Origin: Variovorax sp. EL159
GTDB lineage: Bacteria > Pseudomonadota > Gammaproteobacteria > Burkholderiales > Burkholderiaceae_C
Length of the DNA: 64,000 bases
Reading direction: 5' to 3'
NCBI RefSeq assembly: GCF_900100965.1
Contig: NZ_FMUJ01000008.1
Span: forward strand, 186,001 to 250,000
The notes below the pieces were generated by a model. The model searched no databases, had not been told where the DNA came from, and was given only the letters and a program-made list of their open reading frames with translations. Within the stretch, counting starts at the first letter, position 1, and the number at the start of each line of letters is the position of its first letter. This document shows, in pieces, positions 42,781 through 50,963 of the stretch. The translations under genes were made by a program, and so were the position numbers.

Positions 42781-44063
42781 AAACGACACTGATCACCCAC
42801 GGCCGCGTCATCGACCCCGCATCGGGCATCGACAAGAAGATCGACATCGCCATCGCCGACGGCAAGATCGTTGCCATCGGCAACACGCCCGTCGGCTTCA
42901 AGCCCGACCGCACCATCGACGCGACGGATTGCGTGGTCGCGCCGGGCCTCGTCGACCTGGCCGCGCGCCTGCGTGAACCGGGCTACGAACACGAAGGCAT
43001 GCTCGAGAGCGAAATGGCCGCGGCCATTGCCGGTGGCGTCACCAGCCTCGTGTGCCCGCCCGACACCGACCCGGTGCTCGACGAGCCCGGCCTGGTCGAG
43101 ATGCTCAAGTTCCGTGCCGAGAAGCTGCAGTGCGCGCGCCTGTTCCCGCTCGGCGCGCTCACGCGCAACCTCGCCGGCGGCGTGCTGACCGAGATGGCCG
43201 AACTCACCGAGGCCGGCTGCATCGGCTTCAGCCAGGCCGATGTGCCGCTGGCCGACACGCAGGTGCTGCAACGCGCGCTGCTGTACGCCAGCACCTTCGG
43301 CTACACCGTGTGGCTGCGTCCGCAAGACCGCGACCTCGGCAAGGGCGTCGCGGCCAGCGGCCCGCTCGCCACGCGGCTCGGCCTTGCGGGCGTGCCCGTG
43401 TCGGCCGAGACGATCGCCATCTTCACCATCGTCGAACTGATGAAGAGCACCGGCGCGCGCGTGCACCTGTGCCGCATCTCCAGCGCACGCGGCGTGGCGC
43501 TGGTGCGCGAGGCCAAGGCGCAGGGCCTGCCGCTCACGTGCGACGTCAGCATCAACTCGCTGCACCTGGCCGATGTCGACATCGGTTACTTCGACAGCCG
43601 CGCGCGCCTGAACCCGCCGCTGCGCCAGCAGGGCGACCGCGAGGCGCTGTCGGCTGCGCTGGCCGACGGCACCATCGACGCGCTGGTGTCCGACCACACG
43701 CCGGTCGAAGCCGACGCCAAGACGCTGCCCTTCGCGGAAGCCGAGCCGGGCGCCACCGGGCTCGAACTGCTGCTGCCGCTCGCGCTGCAGTGGGGCGAGC
43801 GCAGCGGCGTGGGCATGGCGCGCGCCATCGAAGTCGTCACCTCGGCGCCGGCGCGCCTGCTGGCCGCCGCCGATGCGGACACCGGCATCGGCCGCCTCAT
43901 TGAAGGCGGCGTGGCCGACCTGTGCATCTTCGAGCCGTCGCTCGAATGGCAGGTGAAGCCCGACGCGCTCAAGAGCCAGGGCAAGCACACGCCGTTCTCG
44001 GGCTACCCGCTCGTGGGCCGCGCACGCCACACGCTGGTGGCCGGCCGCGTCGTGCACGGCTGA
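42777..44063 (+). CDS. pyrC': Dihydroorotase-like protein PyrC' without metal site
   Basis: 428 aa, ATG at 42777 overlapping the pyrB stop (ATGA). Amidohydrolase fold of the type I dihydroorotase group (VAPGLVDL..RLREPGYEHEG). The metal-binding HxH after VDL is replaced by Ala62-Ala63-Arg64, the later metal-ligand region reads GFSQADVPL, and the C-terminal motif is SDHTPVE rather than SDHAPH. It should therefore be inactive as a dihydroorotase. In Pseudomonas such PyrC' chains are needed structurally for aspartate carbamoyltransferase; the same role is inferred here. A catalytic pyrC must lie elsewhere. Confidence 0.92.
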   Translation: MKTTLITHGRVIDPASGIDKKIDIAIADGKIVAIGNTPVGFKPDRTIDATDCVVAPGLVDLAARLREPGYEHEGMLESEMAAAIAGGVTSLVCPPDTDPVLDEPGLVEMLKFRAEKLQCARLFPLGALTRNLAGGVLTEMAELTEAGCIGFSQADVPLADTQVLQRALLYASTFGYTVWLRPQDRDLGKGVAASGPLATRLGLAGVPVSAETIAIFTIVELMKSTGARVHLCRISSARGVALVREAKAQGLPLTCDVSINSLHLADVDIGYFDSRARLNPPLRQQGDREALSAALADGTIDALVSDHTPVEADAKTLPFAEAEPGATGLELLLPLALQWGERSGVGMARAIEVVTSAPARLLAAADADTGIGRLIEGGVADLCIFEPSLEWQVKPDALKSQGKHTPFSGYPLVGRARHTLVAGRVVHG

Positions 44064-44107
44064 CACGCCGCGGCAACAGGACAAAGAAAAAGAGGACCCC
44101 CGTCCAG

Positions 44108-44854
44108 ATGCTCCATTCTCTGAAGGCCTGCTGGCGCCTGCTGCATGCGGTGGGGCATGCGCTGGTCGGCTGGTGGACGATCCGCTTCACCTTTCCGAGC
44201 CTGTCGCAGGCCGAGCGCAATGCGCGCGTGCAGGCCTGGTCCAGGCGCATGCTCGAGATCATGGGCATCACGCTCAGGGTGCAGGGCACGCCGCCCGCCG
44301 AAGGGCCGGTGCTGCTGATCAGCAACCACCTCTCGTGGCTCGACATCACCACCATCCATGCGGCGCGCCACGTGCGCTTCGTGTCGAAGTCGGGCGTGAA
44401 GCACTGGCCGCTGATCGGCCGGCTGTCGACCGGCGCGGGCTCGCTCTACATCGAGCGCGAACGCCGCCGCGACGCGCTGCGCGTGGTGCACCACATGACC
44501 GAGGCACTGCGCAACGGCGACCTGATCGGCGTGTTCCCCGAAGGCACCACGAGCGACGGGCGCGGGCTGCTGCCGTTCCATGCCAACCTGCTGCAGGCGG
44601 CCATATCGTCGGGCGCGCCGGTGCTGCCCGTGGCCCTGCGCTTTGCCGATGCGGCCACCGGCGAGACCAGCCAGGCCCCGCGCTACATCGACGACGACAA
44701 CCTCGTGGCGTCGCTCTGGAACACGTTGCGCGCGCCGCCGCTGCTGGCCATCGTGCGCTTCGGCGAGCCGCAGGATTCGCACGGCCGCGAGCGCCGTGCC
44801 TGGGCGCAGTCGCTGCACGAAGACGTGCAGCAGTTGCGCCGCGAGACCTACTGA
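44108..44854 (+). CDS. Lysophospholipid acyltransferase (PlsC family)
   Basis: 248 aa, ATG at 44108. N-terminal membrane helix (about 10-30), then the acyltransferase motif NHLSWLD (HX4D), FVSKSGVKHWPLIG, and FPEGTTSDGRGLLPFHANLL. 1-acyl-glycerol-3-phosphate O-acyltransferase type, at the inner membrane. It follows pyrC' by 44 bp and may be read through from the pyrimidine operon. Whether it acts on phosphatidate synthesis or on an ornithine lipid is not clear. Confidence 0.9.
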   Translation: MLHSLKACWRLLHAVGHALVGWWTIRFTFPSLSQAERNARVQAWSRRMLEIMGITLRVQGTPPAEGPVLLISNHLSWLDITTIHAARHVRFVSKSGVKHWPLIGRLSTGAGSLYIERERRRDALRVVHHMTEALRNGDLIGVFPEGTTSDGRGLLPFHANLLQAAISSGAPVLPVALRFADAATGETSQAPRYIDDDNLVASLWNTLRAPPLLAIVRFGEPQDSHGRERRAWAQSLHEDVQQLRRETY

Positions 44855-44860
44855 GCCGCC

Positions 44861-44890
44861 AAAAAAAAGAGCGCCCGTGCAAGGGGCGCT
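44861..44890 (-). terminator. Intrinsic terminator of the 25-aa peptide gene
   Basis: On the minus strand AGCGCCC, a 7-nt loop and GGGCGCT are followed by CTTTTTTTT. It ends transcripts coming from 44941-45018. Confidence 0.85.
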
Positions 44891-44940
44891 GAACGGCGCG
44901 GACGCGCCGCAGGGGGAAGCCGGGTTCGTGGCGCTCGCGT

Positions 44941-45018
44941 TCAGAGAATGCCGAAGACCTTCAGGCCGATGATTACGATGAGCGGCACGCCGCAGAGCCA
45001 AAGGATGATGCTTTTCAT
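44941..45018 (-). CDS. 25-aa single-helix membrane peptide
   Basis: The ATG at 45018 is preceded by CCGGAGACCCC, a strong ribosome site at proper distance, and the ORF stops at 44941. The product starts MKSIILWLCGVPL and continues as one hydrophobic helix ending KVFGIL. A factor-independent terminator lies 50 bp downstream on the same strand. Short helix-only proteins of this kind are common in proteobacteria and usually unannotated. Function unknown; it is not related to the plsC-like or IclR genes on either side. Confidence 0.65.
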   Translation of the reverse strand: MKSIILWLCGVPLIVIIGLKVFGIL

Positions 45019-45128
45019 GAGCGGGGTCTCCGGGAGGTAAGTAGGCCTCTACAGTGCCGGCGCCCCTGCGCGCCACTTGCGGGAGAAAGCTAGTCACGCG
45101 CGTGAGCGCGTGCCTACACCCCGGCGCT

Positions 45129-45926
45129 TCAGGCTTGCTCGTCCGCGGGCACGAAGCCCAGGCGGCGCGAAATTTCCAGCGCGCAGGCCCTCAGCGGCAC
45201 CGCGACGCGGCCTTCCCAGTCGCGGTCGAAGGTGGCCTCGGGGCCCATCGCCGTGATGCCCAGCACCAGGTTGTTGGTCGAGTCGAACACCGGCGCGCAG
45301 AAGGCGTCGATGCCCGGGATCGGCTGGCCCAGCGTGCGCGACATGCCGTGCAGCCGCGTCTCGACCAGCAGGGCCTCGATCTGCGCCCGCGAGAGTTCGG
45401 TCGTGGCGCCGCGCCCGTCCGCCGGGCGCGTGCGCGCCAGGTCTTCCAGCATCATCTTCTCGACCACCTTGGGCGGCAGGTAGGCCGCGAACAGCCGGCC
45501 CGTGGCCGTGTAGGCCAGCGACATCACGGTGCCGGTGCGCAGGTTCACGTGCAGCGGATGGATGGGCTCTTCGAGCCGCACGACGGTGGGCCCGAAGTTG
45601 CCCCACACGGCCACCGCGATGCTTTGCTCGGTCTCGGACGCGAGCGCCTCGATCAGCGGCGAGGCCTCCTTGATCGGGTCCAGCCGCTGCAGCTTGGCCA
45701 GGCCCAGCTGCAGGGCCAGCGGGCCCAGCTCGTAACGGCCCGCGCTGTCCTGCACGACGAAGCCGACCTTCAGAAAACTGACGAGGTAAGGGTGCGCCTT
45801 GCCGACAGGAACGCCCGCCGACTTGCCGAGATCGCGCAGCGCCATGGGCGCGACATGCCGGCCGAGCGCGACCAGCAGCTGCGTTCCGATTTCGACTGAC
45901 TGAATGCCACGTCTTGGCTTTTCCAT
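45129..45926 (-). CDS. IclR-family transcriptional regulator
   Basis: 265 aa, ATG at 45926 (MEKPRRGIQSVEIG); in-frame codons upstream run into the divergent promoter region and were not used. N-terminal winged helix (about 8-75, MALRDLGKSAGVPVGKAHPY). C-terminal GAF-like effector domain (about 85-260, GPLALQLGLAKLQRL, AYTATGRLFAAYLP, TRLHGMSRTLGQPIPGIDAFCAPVF). IclR proteins bind aromatic acids or other small carbon compounds and control adjacent catabolic genes. Divergent from the flavoprotein gene, with palindromes between them. Confidence 0.92.
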   Translation of the reverse strand: MEKPRRGIQSVEIGTQLLVALGRHVAPMALRDLGKSAGVPVGKAHPYLVSFLKVGFVVQDSAGRYELGPLALQLGLAKLQRLDPIKEASPLIEALASETEQSIAVAVWGNFGPTVVRLEEPIHPLHVNLRTGTVMSLAYTATGRLFAAYLPPKVVEKMMLEDLARTRPADGRGATTELSRAQIEALLVETRLHGMSRTLGQPIPGIDAFCAPVFDSTNNLVLGITAMGPEATFDRDWEGRVAVPLRACALEISRRLGFVPADEQA

Positions 45927-45987
45927 GGGGCGCCCGGCGTGGGGGTTGAGAGTGGGGGCGAGTATAGCCATCAGGGTTTTCACTGAT

Positions 45988-46019
45988 ATTGTCATGATCA
46001 ATCGACAATGATTGATCAT
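45988..46019 (+). promoter_or_regulatory. Overlapping palindromes, putative IclR operator
   Basis: ATGATCAAT (45994-46002) and ATTGATCAT (46011-46019) form a 9-bp inverted repeat with 8-nt spacer. ATTGTC (45988-45993) and GACAAT (46004-46009) form a second, overlapping one. The 185-bp gap is AT-richer than its surroundings and must hold both divergent promoters. Confidence 0.6.
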
Positions 46020-46111
46020 CTGATAGTAACTAAACGACTTGACCATATCAATGTCGCTGCCTAAACTCCGCCGCAACTTAAGTCGTACACACAGAGGCAA
46101 GACAGGCAGAG

Positions 46112-47872
46112 ATGGAACAGAACACTTTTGAATGCGATGTGCTGGTCGTCGGCAGCGGCGCCTCGGGCATGTCCACCGCCATCACGGCGGCTTCGCAGGG
46201 GTTGAAGGTGCTGGTGGTCGACAAGGAGCCGCGCTTTGGCGGCACCACCGCGCGCTCGGGCGGCTGGCTGTGGATTCCGGGCACGCGCCTGGCCACCGAG
46301 CAGGGCATCCACGAACCCAAAGGCGCCGCGCTCGCCTACATGCGGCACGAGACCACCACCCACTTCGACGCGGCGCGCGTCGGTGCTTTCCTGGACATGG
46401 GCCCCAAGGCCATCGACTTCTTCACGCGCAAGACCTGCGTGCAGTTCGACATGCCGGCGGTGTTTCCCGACTACCACGCCGAAGCGCCCGGCGGCCAGCA
46501 GGGCGGCCGCTCGATGGTCACGCGGCCGTTCGATGGCCGCGAACTCGGCAAGCGCGTGAAGCTGCTGGCGCCGCCGCTGCCCGAACTCACCGTGTTCGGG
46601 ATGATGTTGGGCTCGGGCCCCGAGATCAAACACTTCATGCGGGCCTTCAAGTCGCCGACCTCGTTCTGGTACGTGACCAAGCGGCTGACCCGTCACTTCC
46701 TCGACGTGCTGGGCCATGGGCGCGGCATGACGCTGACCAACGGCAACGCACTGGCCGGCCGCCTCGCCAAGGCCGCGATGGACCTGGACATTCCCGTGTG
46801 GCTGTCGTCGCCCGTGAAGAAGCTCGTGGTCGAGTACGACGGCGTTTCGGGCGCGGTCGTGCAGCACGAAGGCAAGAGCGTGCGCGTGGTGGCCAAGCGC
46901 GGCGTGGTGCTGGCCTGCGGTGGTTTTCCCTTTGATGTCGAGCGCCGCAAGCAGCTGTTTCCGCATGCGCCCACCGGCAAGGAGCACTACTCGCCATCGC
47001 CTTCCACCAACACCGGCGACGGCCTGCGCCTGGCCGAAGCCGTGGGCGGCCGCGTGGACGGCACCATTCCGCATGCGGCGGCCTGGGTGCCCGCATCGGT
47101 CACCACGCGCCCCGACGGCACCAAGGGCGTGATGCCCCACTTCATCGACCGCGCCAAGCCCGGCGTGATCGCGGTCACGCCCAAGGGCAAGCGCTTTGCC
47201 AACGAAGGCAACTCGTACCACGACTTCGTGCAGGCGATGGTCAAGGCCTGTGAAGGCGAGCCCGAGGTCTCGGCCTGGCTGCTGTGCGACCACAAGGCAC
47301 TGCGCAACTACGGCCTGGGTTGCGTCGCACCGTCGCCGCTGCCCATCGGCCGTCACCTGAAGAGCGGCTACCTCAAGCGCGGCGCGAGCATCGGCGAGCT
47401 GGCGAAAGAAATCGGCATTGCGCCGGCCACGCTCGAGGCCACCGTGCAGGAGTTCAACAAGGGCGCGCGCACCGGCGACGACCCCGCCTTCGGCAAGGGC
47501 AGCAAGGCCTACAACCGCTACCAGGGCGACGCCAACGTCACGCCCAACCCCTGCGTCGCGCCGCTGGAAAACGGCCCGTACTACGCCATCCGCCTGGTGA
47601 TCGGCGACATCGGCACCTTCGCCGGCCTCGTCACCGACGAGAAGACCCGCGTGCTCGACGCCAACCGCCAACCCATCAAGGGGCTCTATGCGGTCGGCAA
47701 CGACGCGGCCAGCGTGATGGGCGGCAACTACCCCGGCGCGGGCATCACGCTCGGCCCGGCACTGACATTCGGCTACGTGGCGGGCCTGCAGCTCGCGCAG
47801 GCCGAGGCCACCGCGGCCGTGCCGCTGAAGGTCGAGCAGCGCGAAGCCGTGCCCGTGAGCCGCAAGGCCTGA
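46112..47872 (+). CDS. FAD-dependent oxidoreductase, 3-ketosteroid-dehydrogenase-like
   Basis: 586 aa, ATG at 46112. FAD_binding_2 fold: dinucleotide motif VLVVGSGASGMSTAI with a following acidic residue (VVDKEPRFGGTTARSGG), and the C-terminal FAD motif GGNYPGAGITLGPALTFGYV, plus a Tyr pair in NGPYYAIRL near the active site. Overall pattern fits KstD/fumarate-reductase-type enzymes that remove or add hydrogens alpha-beta to a ketone. The real substrate is unknown; steroid use is not shown. First gene of the transcript divergent from iclR. Confidence 0.87.
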   Translation: MEQNTFECDVLVVGSGASGMSTAITAASQGLKVLVVDKEPRFGGTTARSGGWLWIPGTRLATEQGIHEPKGAALAYMRHETTTHFDAARVGAFLDMGPKAIDFFTRKTCVQFDMPAVFPDYHAEAPGGQQGGRSMVTRPFDGRELGKRVKLLAPPLPELTVFGMMLGSGPEIKHFMRAFKSPTSFWYVTKRLTRHFLDVLGHGRGMTLTNGNALAGRLAKAAMDLDIPVWLSSPVKKLVVEYDGVSGAVVQHEGKSVRVVAKRGVVLACGGFPFDVERRKQLFPHAPTGKEHYSPSPSTNTGDGLRLAEAVGGRVDGTIPHAAAWVPASVTTRPDGTKGVMPHFIDRAKPGVIAVTPKGKRFANEGNSYHDFVQAMVKACEGEPEVSAWLLCDHKALRNYGLGCVAPSPLPIGRHLKSGYLKRGASIGELAKEIGIAPATLEATVQEFNKGARTGDDPAFGKGSKAYNRYQGDANVTPNPCVAPLENGPYYAIRLVIGDIGTFAGLVTDEKTRVLDANRQPIKGLYAVGNDAASVMGGNYPGAGITLGPALTFGYVAGLQLAQAEATAAVPLKVEQREAVPVSRKA

Positions 47873-47927
47873 GCTTTTCTTTCCAGTCAACGCATCCGCA
47901 TTCCGTTCATAGAAGAAGGAGACACCG

Positions 47928-48704
47928 ATGGCCTTTCCCTCCAACGTCGCCCCGCGCCTGCTCGAAGGCCGCCTGGCCTTCATCACCGGCGCGGGCCAGG
48001 GCAACGGCCGCGCGCTCGCACTCGGCCTGGCGCAAGCCGGTGCCCGCGTGATCGTGACCGACATGAACGACGCCACCGTGCGCGAGACCGCGCAGCTGGT
48101 GCGCGACGAAGGCGGGCAGGCGTGGTCCTTCGTGCTCGACGTCACGTCGCCCGAGGCCTGCAACGCGCTGGCTGCGAAGGTCGGTGAAGAGGTCGGCACG
48201 ATCGACCTGCTGGTCAACAACGCCGGCATCATCATTCGCGAAACCACCGCCAGCCCCCACGCAGCGGCCAACTGGAAGAAGACCATCGACGTGAACGTGC
48301 ACGGCACCTTCAACACGACGCTGGCCTTCATTCCCGCGATCAAGCAGACCAAGGGCTCGATCATCAACATCGCCTCGATCGCCGCGTATGCGGGGCAGGG
48401 CGCGAGCCTGGGCTACTCGCCTTCCAAGGGCGCCATCAAGATGCTCACGCAGTCGCTGGCGCAGGAGCTGGCACCGGCCGGCGTGCGCGTGAATGCGCTC
48501 GCACCGGGCGTGATCGAAACGCCGATGACCGCCGCCACGCGCGACAACCCGGGCCGCCTCGAATCGTTCATGACGCGCATCCCCATGGGCCGCGTCGGCC
48601 AGACCGAAGACCTCGTGGGCCCGGTGATCTTCCTGGCCAGCGACATGTCGCGCTACGTCACCGGCATCACGCTGCCGGTGGACGGCGGCTTCCTCGCCGT
48701 CTGA
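47928..48704 (+). CDS. Short-chain dehydrogenase/reductase
   Basis: 258 aa, ATG at 47928 with AAGAAGGAGAC upstream. Classical SDR: cofactor motif TGAGQGNG (residues about 17-24), acidic DMND after strand 2 (NAD preference), NNAG, catalytic Ser in INIASIAAY, YxxxK in YSPSK, and a C-terminal PVDGGF. Probably oxidises a hydroxyl of the pathway intermediate, or reduces a ketone, next to the flavoprotein. Substrate not known. Confidence 0.93.
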   Translation: MAFPSNVAPRLLEGRLAFITGAGQGNGRALALGLAQAGARVIVTDMNDATVRETAQLVRDEGGQAWSFVLDVTSPEACNALAAKVGEEVGTIDLLVNNAGIIIRETTASPHAAANWKKTIDVNVHGTFNTTLAFIPAIKQTKGSIINIASIAAYAGQGASLGYSPSKGAIKMLTQSLAQELAPAGVRVNALAPGVIETPMTAATRDNPGRLESFMTRIPMGRVGQTEDLVGPVIFLASDMSRYVTGITLPVDGGFLAV

Positions 48705-48767
48705 GCCGTTCCCGCTTCCGCTTTTCCTTTCCGCTTCCTCGTCCGTCACATCCATCAGGAGACAAAA

Positions 48768-49967
48768 ATGAAAACCATCCGTCTGTACAAGACCTTGCTC
48801 GCGACCGCCGCGTTCGCGGCCTTCGCCGCCACCGCATCGGCGCAGGACATCAAGCTCGGCTACAACGGCGACCTCTCGGCCTCGCCCTCGGCGCAGAGCG
48901 GACAGGCCGCGGTGCTCGGCATGGAGGCGGCCATTGCCGACATCAACGCCGCCGGTGGCGTGCTCGGCAAGAAGCTCGCGCTGGTCACGCGCGATGACGT
49001 GTCGGCACCGCCCAAGTCGATCCAGAACATGAGCGACCTGATCGACAACGAGAAGGTCGTCGCGGTGTTCGGCCCCACCAACTCGGGCAACGCGATGGCG
49101 TGGAAGCACATCGCCAACCAGAAGAAGATCCCCGTGCTGGGCAACGTGGGCTCGGGCACCGACATCACCAAGCCGATGAGCCCCGGCGCCGACAACTACA
49201 TGTTCCGCGTCTCGATGGTCGACCGCGAGCAGGTGGCCGCGCTCATGGCCTACGTGAAGAAAAACACCGCCGGCTCCAAGGTCGTGGGCCTGATGGCCGA
49301 GACCACCGGCTACGGCCAGGGCGGCCTGAAGGACATGGAAGAAATCGCCAAGCTGCAGGACATCAAGATCGCGGCCACCGAGCGCTTCGGCGTCGGCGAC
49401 ACCGACATGACCTCGCAGCTGAGCAAGATGAAGGCCGCGAACGTCGACACCGTGGTGGTGTGGGCGCAGGGCACGCCCATCGCGCAGCTTGTGCGCAGCA
49501 TGGAGAAGATCAACTACTTCCCGCTGACGCTCACCTCGTGGGCCGCCGACAACATCACCTTCTACGACGCGGCCGGCAAGGCGCTGGCCGAGAAGCCGAT
49601 CTTCATGCGCACAGTGAGCGAAACCCGCACACCCGCGCAGCAGAAGCTGTTCGACCGCATCGGCACCAAGCTGAAGGCACCGGGCTCGTTCTCGTTCGCG
49701 CTGCATGGCTATGACTCGATGCAACTGCTGGCGCAGGCGATGAAGCAGGCCAACAGCACCGACGGCGCCGCCGTGCGTGCCGCGCTCGAAGACCTGAAGA
49801 CGCCGGTGCAGGGCGTGCTCAAGACCTACGACAAGCCCTTCAGCAAGACCAACCACGAAGCCCTGACCGCCAAGGACCTGGTCTGGATCCGCTGGAAGGA
49901 CGGCAAGCTGCTGCCCTACAGCGACGCGCTGATCGGCACGCTCAAGCCGGCCGACTTCAAGCAGTAA
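48768..49967 (+). CDS. Branched-chain-type ABC transporter substrate-binding protein
   Basis: 399 aa, ATG at 48768 behind AGGAGAC. Signal peptide ends in ATASA-QDIK. Periplasmic-binding fold type I of the LivK group (LGYNGDLSASPSAQSGQAA, INAAGGVLGKKLALVTRDD, GPTNSGNAMAWKHIANQ, PAQQKLFDRIG). Ligand-pocket residues are not readable by eye. In the setting of a catabolic operon the ligand is more likely the degraded compound or its acid than leucine. Followed by the matching permeases and ATPases. Confidence 0.92.
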   Translation: MKTIRLYKTLLATAAFAAFAATASAQDIKLGYNGDLSASPSAQSGQAAVLGMEAAIADINAAGGVLGKKLALVTRDDVSAPPKSIQNMSDLIDNEKVVAVFGPTNSGNAMAWKHIANQKKIPVLGNVGSGTDITKPMSPGADNYMFRVSMVDREQVAALMAYVKKNTAGSKVVGLMAETTGYGQGGLKDMEEIAKLQDIKIAATERFGVGDTDMTSQLSKMKAANVDTVVVWAQGTPIAQLVRSMEKINYFPLTLTSWAADNITFYDAAGKALAEKPIFMRTVSETRTPAQQKLFDRIGTKLKAPGSFSFALHGYDSMQLLAQAMKQANSTDGAAVRAALEDLKTPVQGVLKTYDKPFSKTNHEALTAKDLVWIRWKDGKLLPYSDALIGTLKPADFKQ

Positions 49968-50039
49968 GAAAAGAAAAAGGAGACAGGGCAGGGCTGCCTT
50001 CGCGCGGCCCCGCCCCGTCCCGCAACGGAGATACACACC

Positions 50040-50963
50040 ATGGTTGAAGCCCTCCTGCAGGCGCTCATCAGCGGGCTCGCCGTCGGCGGCGCCTATGCGC
50101 TGGTGGCACTCGGATTCAGCATCACGTTCACCACCACCAAGACGCTGAACTTCTCGCACGGCGAGTTCGTCTCGGCCGGTGCCTTCATCGGCATGAGCGC
50201 GCTGTTCCTGGTGCTGGGCAAGCCTTTCGATTCCACGACCTTCGGCGACGCCATTCCCGGCGCGGGTGCGCAGCTCTTCGCGCTCGTGGCCGCGCTCGGC
50301 GTGATGGGGTTGCTGGGCTGGCTGCTCTATGTGCTGGGCGTGCGTCCGTTCGCGGGCCGCCCCGGCATGGCCTGGGTGATGAGCACGCTGGGCTTCGGCG
50401 TGATCCTGCAGAGCGTGGGGCTGGCCATCTGGGGCCCGAAGCCGGTGGTGGTGCCCGCACCCGTGGGCGACACCGTGATCCGCATGTTCGGCGTGGGCGT
50501 GCGCCCGCAGGAACTGCTGACGCTGGGCGTGGCCGTGGTCGTGATGTTCGGCTTCGACCGCGTGATGAACCGCACCATGGTCGGCAAGGCCATGCGCGCG
50601 GTGGCGCAGAACGGCAACGTGGCGAGCCTCATGGGCATCAACACCAACGCCATGATGATCGGCGCCTTCGTCGTCAGCTCGGCGCTGGCCGGGCTCTCGG
50701 GCTTTCTGCTCGCGCCCATCGCGCAGGCCTCGCTCTTTATGGGGCTGACCGTGGGGCTCAAGGGTTTTTCGGGCGCGATGATCGGTGGCCTGAGCAATCC
50801 GCGCGGCTGCGTGATCGGCGGCTTCCTGCTCGGCGTGCTGGAGTCGATGGTCAATCTCTGGCAGGCGCAGTGGCGCGAGGTGGCGGTGTTCGCGCTCGTG
50901 ATCCTGGTGCTGGCCTTCCGGCCCACCGGCCTGTTCGGCCGCAAGACGGTGGAGAAGGTATGA
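50040..50963 (+). CDS. Liv-type ABC transporter permease (LivH-like)
   Basis: 307 aa, ATG at 50040. About eight membrane helices, with the LivH marks ALISGLAVGGAYALVALGFS, LNFSHGEFVSAGAFIGM near the N-terminus, the ATPase-contact loop MVGKAMRAVAQNGNVASLMG and the C-terminal GLKGFSGAMIGGLSNPRG. Inner-membrane half of the importer. Its stop overlaps the fused permease-ATPase gene by 4 nt. Confidence 0.93.
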   Translation: MVEALLQALISGLAVGGAYALVALGFSITFTTTKTLNFSHGEFVSAGAFIGMSALFLVLGKPFDSTTFGDAIPGAGAQLFALVAALGVMGLLGWLLYVLGVRPFAGRPGMAWVMSTLGFGVILQSVGLAIWGPKPVVVPAPVGDTVIRMFGVGVRPQELLTLGVAVVVMFGFDRVMNRTMVGKAMRAVAQNGNVASLMGINTNAMMIGAFVVSSALAGLSGFLLAPIAQASLFMGLTVGLKGFSGAMIGGLSNPRGCVIGGFLLGVLESMVNLWQAQWREVAVFALVILVLAFRPTGLFGRKTVEKV

